A stretch of DNA of 64,000 bases from Burkholderiales bacterium (GTDB taxonomy: Bacteria > Pseudomonadota > Gammaproteobacteria > Burkholderiales > SG8-39): the NCBI GenBank assembly GCA_017880775.1, contig JADGRQ010000020.1, forward strand, positions 1 through 64,000, given 5' to 3'. Every line of letters begins with the position of its first letter. Position 1 is the stretch's first letter. The notes beneath the pieces are model-generated. The model was not told the DNA's origin and made no database searches. It saw nothing but the letters and a program-made list of their open reading frames with translations. The position numbers were made by a program, and so were the translations under genes. Shown one piece after another: positions 21,947 to 30,600 of the stretch.

Positions 21947-22245
21947 CCGTCCTCGTGACCGCGCGATTCGCGCTTGATGCGCGCGTCGTCTTCGCGCACC
22001 GCTTTCGCGATCGCCGCATCATCGGTCCGCGCCGAAGCGCGCCGGCCGCGCCCGTACCCGGCGAGCGAACCCGCAAGCCGCCGCACCTGCTCGCGGTGGT
22101 TGAGTTTGAGCTTGAGCTTCACGGCAAAACCGGTATCCGAGACCAGCTCGAACATGAGCTCGGTCCCGGAGCGGATGCCGAGGGCTTCGCGGATCGGCTT
22201 CGGGATCACAACCTGCCCTTTGCTCGATACCCTGATGCTGTCCAT
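21943..22245 (-). CDS. vapB: AbrB-fold antitoxin, VapB-type (second copy)
   Basis: MDSIRVSSKGQVVIPKPIREALGIRSGTELMFELV; ATGA overlap with toxin. Confidence 0.9.
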   Translation of the reverse strand: MDSIRVSSKGQVVIPKPIREALGIRSGTELMFELVSDTGFAVKLKLKLNHREQVRRLAGSLAGYGRGRRASARTDDAAIAKAVREDDARIKRESRGHEDG

Positions 22246-22420
22246 GCGACGGGTTCCCGAAGTAAGCCAAGAAAGTAAGACGATACCGCAGCGCCGGCGG
22301 CAGCGTCAAGACCGCCGCTGCTGATCCGTTTGACGAAGTCCTTGCGCCTCCGCCGATGATTGAGTCAGGAGCGGCGAGCCATCGGCGTCGCATTGCATCG
22401 CCCGGCTATACTGCGCGGCG

Positions 22421-23179
22421 ATGCAGGAAAGGGAAATCACGCTTTCGGTGGTGAGCCACGGCCAGAATGCGCTCGTCAACCAGTTGCTGGGAGACGTGCA
22501 GCGCAACTGCGCCGGCCGCGTCGCGCTGGTGCTGACGCAGAACGTGCCCGATCCAGTTCGTTTCGCCACCGGGAATCTCGCCTGCCCGACCGAAATCATC
22601 GTGAACGGCGAGCCCAAGGGCTACGGCGCAAACCACAACGCGGCCTTTCAGCGCTGCCGCACAAAATACTACTGCGTGTGCAACCCGGACATACGCCTGC
22701 CCGCGGATCCGTTTCCGGCGCTTCTGCAAGCGCTGGCCGACACGCGTGTTGCGGTCGCCGGCCCGCTGGTGCGCAGCCCCAAAGGCACGACCGAGGATAG
22801 CGTTCGGCGGTTTCCGACGGCGGCGACGCTGGTGAAGAAACTCTTCGTCGATCGCAGGCAGCCCGACTATCCGACCGACCGCGGGCCGCTGGAGGTCGAC
22901 TGGGCGGCTGGCATGTTCATGCTGTTCCGCAGCGACGCGTATCGTGCTGCGGGGGGATTCGACGAGGCGTACTTCCTCTACTACGAGGACGTGGACATCT
23001 GCCATCGCCTGCGCGCGGGCGGCGCGGCGGTCGTGTTCGAGCCGCGCGCCGAGGTGATCCACGACGCGCAGCGCGCAAGCCGCCGCAACTTGCGCCGCGC
23101 ACTGCATCACCTTGCCAGTATTTTCAGGTTTCTGTGGCGCCGCGGTTTTCCGCGAGGCGGTAATGGGAGCGCCGCCTGA
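22421..23179 (+). CDS. Glycosyltransferase family 2 (rhamnosyltransferase-like)
   Basis: ITLSVVSHGQNALVNQLL; CVCNPDIRLPADPF; AGMFMLFRSDAYRAAGGFDEAYFLYYEDVDICHRLR. Confidence 0.92.
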   Translation: MQEREITLSVVSHGQNALVNQLLGDVQRNCAGRVALVLTQNVPDPVRFATGNLACPTEIIVNGEPKGYGANHNAAFQRCRTKYYCVCNPDIRLPADPFPALLQALADTRVAVAGPLVRSPKGTTEDSVRRFPTAATLVKKLFVDRRQPDYPTDRGPLEVDWAAGMFMLFRSDAYRAAGGFDEAYFLYYEDVDICHRLRAGGAAVVFEPRAEVIHDAQRASRRNLRRALHHLASIFRFLWRRGFPRGGNGSAA

Positions 23180-24191
23180 GGAAAGGCCGCTCGACAGCGT
23201 GCCAGCATAGAACCGACAGGGCCGCAACCAGCGCAAGCGAGGTCCAGAAAGCGGTCCATGGATTGGCGGCGAACATCCCGCTGGCGACCAGCCCCTGCAC
23301 CACCGGGAAGTGAATGATGTACACGCCGTAGGAAAAGTCGCCGTATCGCGCGAAATTCCCCAGATGAGGAATGGCGGTCGCCGCGAAAACCACTACCACG
23401 CCGAGCGCGAGCGGTTCGAGCAGCACCGTGATGACCGGATCAGCGCTCGCCCTGATCAGGACCAACATCACCAGCGCAGCCGCAACCAGCGCGCCCCATC
23501 GGCCGCGGAGCCGGTCCCTCGCGAAGTACAGGGCAACCCCGACGAGAAAATAACCGAGTTGCCCGGGAAGCTGGCGCTGGAGCTGGAGCCAGAACCCGGC
23601 GCCGGTCCGCGCGTGGAGTTCTCCCATGACGGCCGAGTAGACAACCGCCAGCATGTAGAGCACGACCATCACGCGCCATCGACCGAAACGCGCGAGCATC
23701 CAGGCGAGCACCGGCACGAATGCGTAGTACATAACCTCGATCTTGAGCGTCCAGAGCGCGCCGTTCACCTCCGTGTACGATTGACCTTCGAATACCCCGG
23801 GCAGCGTGGGCGCCAGAAAGTTCAGGAACACCAGGTTCGCCGCGAGGTAACGCAATACACGCGCGTCGAAGTACTCCGCGAGCGGCAACGCCGTGACGAA
23901 CACTCCCGCGACAGCGCACGCGAGCACCACGGCCGCATACGCGGGATAGATCCGCCGAGCGCGTTTTTCCGCATACTCGCGGAGCGAGGACGAGTTCTCC
24001 CAGCTCATCATCACGAGATAGCCGCTGATGACAAAAAAGCCCTTCACCGCAAGGCTCGCGGAAAACAGCTGCGAAAATATCTCCAGGGCCGGAGCCTGCG
24101 ACAACAAATACAGATGCCAGAAGAACACCGAGCTGGCGAACACCAGTCTCAGCAGATCGAAGTTGTTCTCGCGATCGGGCGACGCGGTCAT
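23124..24191 (-). CDS. Acyltransferase family 3 (OafA-like) membrane protein
   Basis: MTASPDRENNFDLLRLVFASSVFFWHLYLL; GFFVISGYLVMMSWENSSSLREYAEKRARRIYPAY. Confidence 0.92.
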   Translation of the reverse strand: MTASPDRENNFDLLRLVFASSVFFWHLYLLSQAPALEIFSQLFSASLAVKGFFVISGYLVMMSWENSSSLREYAEKRARRIYPAYAAVVLACAVAGVFVTALPLAEYFDARVLRYLAANLVFLNFLAPTLPGVFEGQSYTEVNGALWTLKIEVMYYAFVPVLAWMLARFGRWRVMVVLYMLAVVYSAVMGELHARTGAGFWLQLQRQLPGQLGYFLVGVALYFARDRLRGRWGALVAAALVMLVLIRASADPVITVLLEPLALGVVVVFAATAIPHLGNFARYGDFSYGVYIIHFPVVQGLVASGMFAANPWTAFWTSLALVAALSVLCWHAVERPFLRRRSHYRLAENRGATET

Positions 24192-24278
24192 GGGCGAGTC
24201 TAGCATTCGCTTTCGATGCGCCGCCGCGATCGGACCTGCCATACGGCGCAATGAGATCCCTGCTACTGCATATCGCGC

Positions 24279-24550
24279 ATGCGGGCGGTGAGGCCGCGGA
24301 TCGAGCGCATCGTGATCCCGCCTGGCGAGCTGTTGCTCGCGCCGCGGGTCCTGCTCGCCGTGTGGCTGATGAAGCTGGCACGCCGCGTTTGCGTGTTCCC
24401 GATCCGCGACCGTTATTACGAGCCACTGTTCCATCCGCGGCACCTGCACCGCCCGCTTGTTCAGGTCCGCAGCCTGCCCGGGATCAATTTCGACGCCGCT
24501 GGACAGTTCGCGCTGCCCGAACGATTCGACCATGCAGCCGAACTCGACCG
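24279..24550 (+). pseudogene. Truncated 5' fragment resembling a polysaccharide-locus methyltransferase N-terminus
   Basis: VFPIRDRYYEPLFHPRHLHRPLVQVRSLPGINFDAAGQFALPERFDHAAEL, then runs into antisense epimerase fragment. Confidence 0.5.
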
Positions 24551-24708
24551 GCCAGCAGTTCGTCCCATCGATCGAATGCCGCAAGATCGCCTGTCGCGGC
24601 GCGCGAGGCGGCGCGCACGTCGAACCCCCGGGCGGCGAGCGCCGGACACAGCGCGCTGCCGATGAATCCGGGCGCGCCGGTGATCAGGCCTCGCGCAGTG
24701 TTCGCCAT
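24551..24708 (-). pseudogene. 5' fragment of an NAD-dependent epimerase, partial paralog of 19465-20328
   Basis: MANTARGLITGAPGFIGSALCPALAARGFDVRAASRAATGDLAAFDRWDELLAG aligns to GNSARILVTGATGFIGSAVCPALAARGFEVRAASRAATGDLATFDRWDDLLGG, then homology stops. Confidence 0.88.
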
Positions 24709-24785
24709 GGTCGCAGCATTTTATCGTCGGGCCATGTTGCGCGGCGAAGAGCGTTGCGCAACCCCTGACGCTCAGTCGAAATCGG

Positions 24786-25589
24786 TCAGGTTTCCGCCAG
24801 AACGACACTGCGCCCATAAGCCAGAAATGCTGATTCGCATCGTGCATCAAGGCGCGCCGTAGCGAAGCCTGCCGCCAGAAGTCTCGCCGTGATATCGCGG
24901 CCGTATTCCCGGTAGACAAGCACTTCGCTACGGCCACGAATCCGGCCGTCGTGATACTCGGCCGGAAGCAGATAATCGAGCCGGCCGTCGCGGTGCACAG
25001 CGCGCTCGATTGTGCGCTCAGTGTCCGCGATCGGCACCGTAAACACGAACGCTCCGCCCGGACGCAACACGCGCCGTATTTCGGCAAATCCTTTCATGTC
25101 ATCCGGCACGTGCTCGAACACCTCGGTCGAAGTTACGAGCTCGAACGATGCGTCCGGGTGCGTCAGGCGCTGAATGTCCTGGCACTGGACGCCGTTCCGG
25201 TACGTCCCTGGCGGTACATCGTCGAAGTATTCGGAGAAGCTCAGGTCCTTGACTTCACGCTTGAGAAACTCAAACAGCGGCCCCCGCGACGAAAGCTCGT
25301 ATACGCGTTCGCCCCGGAAGCCGGGCCGCTCGGACCGCAAAACCGACACCATGGAGAGCGTGATTGCACTCGCGCCACAGCGGACGCAACGCACGCCGAT
25401 CTCGGTCCGGGAGAGACGTATGAGCGCGCTTGGGCCGCACAGCGGGCACAGGAACGGGCGAACCGCAACGTCCAGAACCTTGAGAATCGAGAGCGAATAG
25501 CGAATCCGGTGAAGGAACTCAGACGCAACACACGCCAGTCCTATGCCAGCAATTCGCGATGCCGCCGAAGAAACGAGGCGGCGACGCAC
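24786..25589 (-). CDS. SAM-dependent class I methyltransferase with N-terminal Cys (zinc-ribbon-like) region
   Basis: FLCPLCGPSALIRLSRTEIGVRCVRCGAS; LVTSTEVFEHVPDDMKGFAEIRRVLRPGGAFVFTVP; start uncertain. Confidence 0.85.
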   Translation of the reverse strand: MRRRLVSSAASRIAGIGLACVASEFLHRIRYSLSILKVLDVAVRPFLCPLCGPSALIRLSRTEIGVRCVRCGASAITLSMVSVLRSERPGFRGERVYELSSRGPLFEFLKREVKDLSFSEYFDDVPPGTYRNGVQCQDIQRLTHPDASFELVTSTEVFEHVPDDMKGFAEIRRVLRPGGAFVFTVPIADTERTIERAVHRDGRLDYLLPAEYHDGRIRGRSEVLVYREYGRDITARLLAAGFATARLDARCESAFLAYGRSVVLAET

Positions 25590-26779
25590 GAGGCTGCGCC
25601 ATAGCCATAGTCGCCCGGACGCAGCAGCGCCGAGAAGCGCGCCTGCAGCGACCGGCCATCGTCGCCTTGCGATGCATGGCCTTCAAGCTGATCGAGAAGC
25701 TCGATCACCGCCTCACGGATCTCGTCCGCGGTGTTCTCGCGCAGCTCGATGCCGGCGCGCTCGTACTGCCCGGCAAAACGGTAACTCGCGGCGGGCGTCC
25801 CGAAGATCTCGTTGAAACGCAGCAGCCGCGCCTCGCGCTTGCTCCAGTACAGCTTGGGAATCGAGAGGTCTTGCGGCAGGACGCTGAGCGCGGAAACGGG
25901 TACCATGTTCGCCAGCATGCTCGGGCGTCCGAACACCGAACCGACCAGCGCAATTCCGGAGCTGTTGCCGACGAAGAACCTGGCCCTGGCGCACAGCACT
26001 ACGTCGAGCCGCGCCGAGCGCAGTGGATGATGCGCGTAATCGATCATCCCCGGCTCCGGCGCCAGCACCCGCATCGTGGGATCTCCCATCCGGACGCACC
26101 AACCGCCGCGCTTCACGATCTCGCGCACGGCGGGAAGCAGCATTTCGGGCGAGGCGTTGCGGTGGGCGTGCGTCGCCTGGTCCGCCGGAAAAAACCCCGC
26201 CTCTCTCGCATGAACGCAGGCGATCCACGCGCCGGGCGGCACGCCCAGCGCCGCGAGCATTTCCTCGCCCCAGTTCTTGTCCTCGGGGGTCAGCGAGAGC
26301 AGCGGCGGGCGACCGGCCCACCGAGCGTTGAGCCGATAGACGTCCTGGCTGCGGTCGAGCCACAACACGTAGCGGCCGGTGCCGTAGCGCATCAGGCCGA
26401 GCGAGCTCAACGCGGCGATCGCCTTGCACGCAAACGTATCACGCACCGCCGGGATGCGCGGAGACCAGTACGAAAGCAGGTGTTCGTTTGCAACACCGCC
26501 CGGGGGTGCGGTGAAGAACCAGCGCCGCGGCGGCAGTTCGCCGAGCGCGCACGCCTTGAGGAAACTGTCGGGCTCGGCGGCGAGGTGCCCGATGCGCGAC
26601 GTGATGAAGGTCAAGCGGCGGAATCCCGCGGCATGAAGCAAGAGCGCAGCCGGGCTCAGAAGGAGGCCGGACACCAGCAGCAGGATCCGCCCTCCGATAT
26701 CCGCCGCGGTCGGGCCCAATCCTTCCTGACGGGCGCGGGCAACCCGGGCCCGGACGCGCGCAAGCAATGAGTCGAGCAC
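25541..26779 (-). CDS. TIGR04372-type putative glycosyltransferase
   Basis: PPGAWIACVHAREAGFFPADQATHAHRNAS; VRMGDPTMRVLAPEPGMIDYAHHPLRSARLDVVLCARARFFVGNSSG; paralog of 53078-54820. Confidence 0.78.
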   Translation of the reverse strand: MLDSLLARVRARVARARQEGLGPTAADIGGRILLLVSGLLLSPAALLLHAAGFRRLTFITSRIGHLAAEPDSFLKACALGELPPRRWFFTAPPGGVANEHLLSYWSPRIPAVRDTFACKAIAALSSLGLMRYGTGRYVLWLDRSQDVYRLNARWAGRPPLLSLTPEDKNWGEEMLAALGVPPGAWIACVHAREAGFFPADQATHAHRNASPEMLLPAVREIVKRGGWCVRMGDPTMRVLAPEPGMIDYAHHPLRSARLDVVLCARARFFVGNSSGIALVGSVFGRPSMLANMVPVSALSVLPQDLSIPKLYWSKREARLLRFNEIFGTPAASYRFAGQYERAGIELRENTADEIREAVIELLDQLEGHASQGDDGRSLQARFSALLRPGDYGYGAASCVAASFLRRHRELLA

Positions 26780-26787
26780 GGACTTTC

Positions 26788-27483
26788 CTACGCGAACTCG
26801 GCCTCGGCGCGGCGAAGACTCTCGGCATTGCCGATGTCGCGATGGTAATCCGCGTTGTGAAACACGGCGATGCGTCCGAGGAAATGCGGGATGACCTCGG
26901 TGCTCAGATCCACGAATTGCTTGCCGAGGGAGGCGATGAAGTCGACTGTTTCCGGCTCGATGATATAGACCGCACCGTTTGCTCTATTGCCAGGCGGGTT
27001 CTTCACTTTCTCGTGGAAATGCACGACCAGCCCGTCGCGGTCCGTCTCGACAATACCGCAGGTTGCCGGCGCATCGGTGTCAAACGTCAGCATCGTCATG
27101 GCTGCCGAGCCGCTCCTGCGGGCGTGCGCGGCCAGAAACTCCCCAACCGGGAAACGCGACAGATTGTCGGCATGGGCCACCACGAAAGGCTGCCGTCCGA
27201 AGAACGCCCGGTTTGCCAGGATCGTGCCCCCCGTTCCCAGCAATTCCGGCTCATGCACCAGCGTGATCCGGTCGCGCCATGGCGAGGCGTCCCGAAATGC
27301 CTCCACCGTCCGGGGCAGGTAGTGCGTGTTGATCAGGACCTCGCTGATTCCGTTCGGCAGCAACAGGTCGAGCCAGTACGCGAGGAGGGGTTTGCCATGG
27401 ATCGGCACCAGGCATTTCGGGATTCGGTCGGTCAGCGGCCTCAGGCGGGTGCCCAGGCCCGCAGCGAGCAGCAGCGCCTTCAA
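26788..27483 (-). CDS. Sugar-phosphate nucleotidyltransferase
   Basis: MKALLLAAGLGTRLRPLTDRIPKCLVPIHGKPLLAYWLDLL. Confidence 0.92.
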   Translation of the reverse strand: MKALLLAAGLGTRLRPLTDRIPKCLVPIHGKPLLAYWLDLLLPNGISEVLINTHYLPRTVEAFRDASPWRDRITLVHEPELLGTGGTILANRAFFGRQPFVVAHADNLSRFPVGEFLAAHARRSGSAAMTMLTFDTDAPATCGIVETDRDGLVVHFHEKVKNPPGNRANGAVYIIEPETVDFIASLGKQFVDLSTEVIPHFLGRIAVFHNADYHRDIGNAESLRRAEAEFA

Positions 27484-28967
27484 AAACGCAACTCCGTAAT
27501 CAGTTCGCCTGCCGAAAGCGGGGAGTTGCCGACCCGGCTGACTTGGCAGGCGGCGGCGATGGATCCCAGGTAGGCGCTGCGCCAGATGTCGGCGCCGACG
27601 GCCAGCGCCATGGACGCGCAGGTCAGCAGCGAGTCACCCGCGCCCGACACGTCCTTGGGGGCCGAATTGAAAGCGGGCAACTGATCCGTGACGTACTCGT
27701 CCGAGCCATTTGCACGCGCGTGAATCAGCAGTCCCTCGGCGCCGAGCGTGATGAACACCTGGTCCGCCCGCGCCTGCAGGCGCAATTCCTCGGCAAGTAC
27801 AACCAGTCCGGAGCTGTTGTCCCGCACCGCGAGCCGCGCCTCGTATTCGGTCGGGGTGATCAGGCGCATCCCCTTGAACCGCGAAACGTCCCCCAACTGC
27901 GAGGAGGTCTGGCTGTCCGCCACCATCATTACGCCGTGCCGCGTGCAACTCTCGACCACGCGTTCCACCAGCGACTGCGGCAGGCAGCCATAATTGAAAT
28001 CCGAGAAAATCAGCAGGTCGGTCCGCACGAGCGAGCGCTCGACCTCGCGGAAAAGCAACTCCGCGAGCTCGCGGCTGATTTCGTGCTGCCGGAGGTGGCT
28101 CACACGCAACAACGTCTTGCCGTTGGCGCGATAGCGCTGCTTGAGGGTCGTCGGGCGGCTGTCGTCGACGATGAACTTCGCGTTCACGCCGAAGCTCGCA
28201 AGCCGTTCCTCGGCATACTTGGCGGGGGCATCATTTCCCACGACGCCGAAGTAGGCGACCTCGGCGCCAAGCCCCCCTGCATGCGCCGCGACAATGCCCG
28301 CGCCACCCACAAACAGGTCCTGGCGTATCGGCGTGACCACGATCGTCGGATCCTCCTGGGACATGCCCAGAGGATCGCAGTTGATGTATTCGTCGACGAT
28401 CAGGTCGCCGATCACCGTGACCCGGAGGCGCGAAAAACTGCCCACCAGGTCGACTAAGTCCCCGAACCCGAAGCCGTGGCGCTCCAGGAACTCGATCGGC
28501 TTGCTGATCGCGAAGTAGTTGGTCTCCAACAGCTCGCGCTGGAGGAGATCGAGCGAAGAAAACCGCACCTCGCCTGAGCTGAAGAGCAGGACCCCGCCAT
28601 AGCTCTCGACCGCAGTCCGCTCGGGATTCGCCTGCGCCTCGAACTCCTTGCCTTTCACCACGACGGCCGGCTTCAGGCCGAGGATGAACTCTTCGGGACG
28701 CCCTTCCAGCAGGAACGCATGGCCTACGATGCCGATCGCGCGCACCCCTTCCAGCCGCATCGCTGCCGGCACCGTCACGGCCGGACTGGAGTCCGCATTC
28801 ACGCCGACCACCAGAAAGTCTCCGCAATCGGCCGCGAACTGCAGCAGCCGCAGGTGTCCGGGATGGACGATGTTGAAGTTGCCGGAGACGAACACCACGC
28901 GCTTCTTCCCCGCGGCCCTTGCACCGATCTCGGCGAACACCTCTGCCACGCTTCGCTGGCGGTCCAT
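27480..28967 (-). CDS. HldE-like bifunctional protein with permuted domains: N-terminal cytidylyltransferase, C-terminal PfkB kinase
   Basis: N-terminal VVFVSGNFNIVHPGHLRLLQFAADCGDFLVVGVNAD (HxGH); C-terminal GDLIVDEYINCDP...DVSGAGDSLLTCASMALAVG (PfkB GAGD). Confidence 0.9.
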   Translation of the reverse strand: MDRQRSVAEVFAEIGARAAGKKRVVFVSGNFNIVHPGHLRLLQFAADCGDFLVVGVNADSSPAVTVPAAMRLEGVRAIGIVGHAFLLEGRPEEFILGLKPAVVVKGKEFEAQANPERTAVESYGGVLLFSSGEVRFSSLDLLQRELLETNYFAISKPIEFLERHGFGFGDLVDLVGSFSRLRVTVIGDLIVDEYINCDPLGMSQEDPTIVVTPIRQDLFVGGAGIVAAHAGGLGAEVAYFGVVGNDAPAKYAEERLASFGVNAKFIVDDSRPTTLKQRYRANGKTLLRVSHLRQHEISRELAELLFREVERSLVRTDLLIFSDFNYGCLPQSLVERVVESCTRHGVMMVADSQTSSQLGDVSRFKGMRLITPTEYEARLAVRDNSSGLVVLAEELRLQARADQVFITLGAEGLLIHARANGSDEYVTDQLPAFNSAPKDVSGAGDSLLTCASMALAVGADIWRSAYLGSIAAACQVSRVGNSPLSAGELITELRF

Positions 28968-28970
28968 TGG

Positions 28971-29879
28971 TTACCGGCTCCCTCTGAATTCCCTGATCAG
29001 ATCGGTTAGCGCCGATTCCAGCGTTTGTGGCTCGAGTCCCGCGTCCCGCGACGGGTTCCCCATGTGCAGACGTCCGCTATTGGAAACGCCTGCACCGAGA
29101 AACGCGCGCACCTCGACAGCGCGGACAAGCGACTGGCTGCAACCCAAGGCGCCGGCGAGCATGCGGGCAAACTCGAAGTAGCTGACATCCTGCGCACCGG
29201 AAAGATGATAGACGCCGCTTGCGCGACGTTCTGCGATCCGACTCAACCCACGCGCGACGTAATCCGGTGAAACCGGCGAGAGCATCATGTCACGCGCAGT
29301 CTCGATCGGCGTGCCGCACGCCAGACGGTTCATCCATTCGCCGAACCGCCCGCCCGCATGCACGACCTTGGCAATCCGGACAGTTGCCGCGCCCGCATTG
29401 GCCGGCGCGCCCGCGGCGAATTTCGCCATCGCCCGCTCGACTTCTGCCTTCTGCCTTCCGTATTCCGTCGTGGGCCGTGTGGTCGCACCCTCGCCAAGGG
29501 CCTGGGCTCCCGTATCGCCGAAGACCGCGCTGCTCGAAGGAAATACCGCGAATGCGCCCCGCTCCACCAGCCGCCTCGCAGTCGCCACAGTGTGATCGAC
29601 GTTCACGATACGCGTCGCGACCGGCTCTGTTTCGCAGCGCTCGTAGCCGGTTGCCGCGGCTAACAGAAATGCGCAAACCGGTCCCTCGGCGAATAGCCTT
29701 TCGAGCCTCGCATCCAACAAGAACCTGTCGGGCGGATCGGCCAAGTCGAGGCCGATGAGATCCTCCCGTCCCTTCTCGCGGCGCGTCGTGCCGGCAACGA
29801 CCCAGCCGGCGGCGCGGAGTTTCGCCAGCAGCGCCCCGCCAAGCAGTCCTTCCGCGCCGATGACCAGGCCTGAAGGCAT
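28971..29879 (-). CDS. NAD-dependent epimerase/dTDP-4-dehydrorhamnose reductase-like SDR
   Basis: GLVIGAEGLLGGALLAKLRAAGWVVAGTTRR; AVFPSSSAVFGDTGAQ; TEYGRQKAEVE. Confidence 0.86.
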   Translation of the reverse strand: MPSGLVIGAEGLLGGALLAKLRAAGWVVAGTTRREKGREDLIGLDLADPPDRFLLDARLERLFAEGPVCAFLLAAATGYERCETEPVATRIVNVDHTVATARRLVERGAFAVFPSSSAVFGDTGAQALGEGATTRPTTEYGRQKAEVERAMAKFAAGAPANAGAATVRIAKVVHAGGRFGEWMNRLACGTPIETARDMMLSPVSPDYVARGLSRIAERRASGVYHLSGAQDVSYFEFARMLAGALGCSQSLVRAVEVRAFLGAGVSNSGRLHMGNPSRDAGLEPQTLESALTDLIREFRGSR

Positions 29880-29894
29880 TCATCGTCCCGCCGC

Positions 29895-30575
29895 CTACCG
29901 CGGTGCCCGCGGCGTGGCGCACAAGGCCAGAAGGTAATGCGCCATCGGGTAAAAGCCCGTGTGGATCACCTCGTCGTTCATCGAGAACACGAAGACGTTT
30001 GAAAAATGCCTCTCGAGGAAATACTTCAGGTCTTTGCCCGACTTGCAATTCACATGCCCTTCCTTACTCTGCGGCGACGCGTGCGCCTGCGATTCAATGG
30101 ATGGCATTCCGATAATCGCCGCACCGCCGGGCGCAAGCGAAGCGAGCAGGTTCCGCATGAAGCGATCCTCGTGCTCCGCAGGAATGTGCTCGAGCACGTC
30201 CAAGCTGTAGATGCCGTCGAAGGAGCCGGGGAAAGGACCCGCCAGCATGTCGTGGACCGCCGCGCGCATCGGCCAGCCGGGATCGGCGCGCTCCTCGATG
30301 TCGGCAACGAATAGCGGGTCAAAGTCCAGCACCGTGAGCTCCGCGACCTCCTGCTTCACGACGCGCGATGCAAAGGCATCCCCGCAACCGACCTCCAGAA
30401 CGCTGCGCCGGCCGCTCAACATCTTCGAGACAAACTTGTAGCGCGCGAGCGTAAACAACAGGCGGCGCGGATCGTCCTGCCAGACCTGGTTGTTCATCAT
30501 TCCCAGGCGCGTCAGACCGCGCCGGCTTTTCAGATCAACCAGAGGCTGGTATTGGGGCTCTTTCGTCGCGGACAT
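29895..30575 (-). CDS. Class I SAM-dependent methyltransferase
   Basis: MSATKEPQYQPL; SVLEVGCGDAFASRVVKQEVAELTVLDFDPLFV; FDGIYSLDVLEHIPAEHEDRFMRNLLASLAPGG. Confidence 0.9.
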   Translation of the reverse strand: MSATKEPQYQPLVDLKSRRGLTRLGMMNNQVWQDDPRRLLFTLARYKFVSKMLSGRRSVLEVGCGDAFASRVVKQEVAELTVLDFDPLFVADIEERADPGWPMRAAVHDMLAGPFPGSFDGIYSLDVLEHIPAEHEDRFMRNLLASLAPGGAAIIGMPSIESQAHASPQSKEGHVNCKSGKDLKYFLERHFSNVFVFSMNDEVIHTGFYPMAHYLLALCATPRAPR

Positions 30576-30600
30576 CAGGGCTTGTCGGGTCGGTTGGGCG

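Noticed and set aside
20340-22245. Composite transposon hypothesis for the TA block
   Set aside because: No transposase and no terminal inverted repeats were found; the flanking 40-bp copies are epimerase coding sequence, so recombination or duplication explains them more simply.
22281-22322. GC-rich hairpin (CGGCGG...CCGCCG) upstream of the second vapB as a terminator or attenuator
   Set aside because: Stem is short and GC-rich sequence makes such pairings common; no U-tract.
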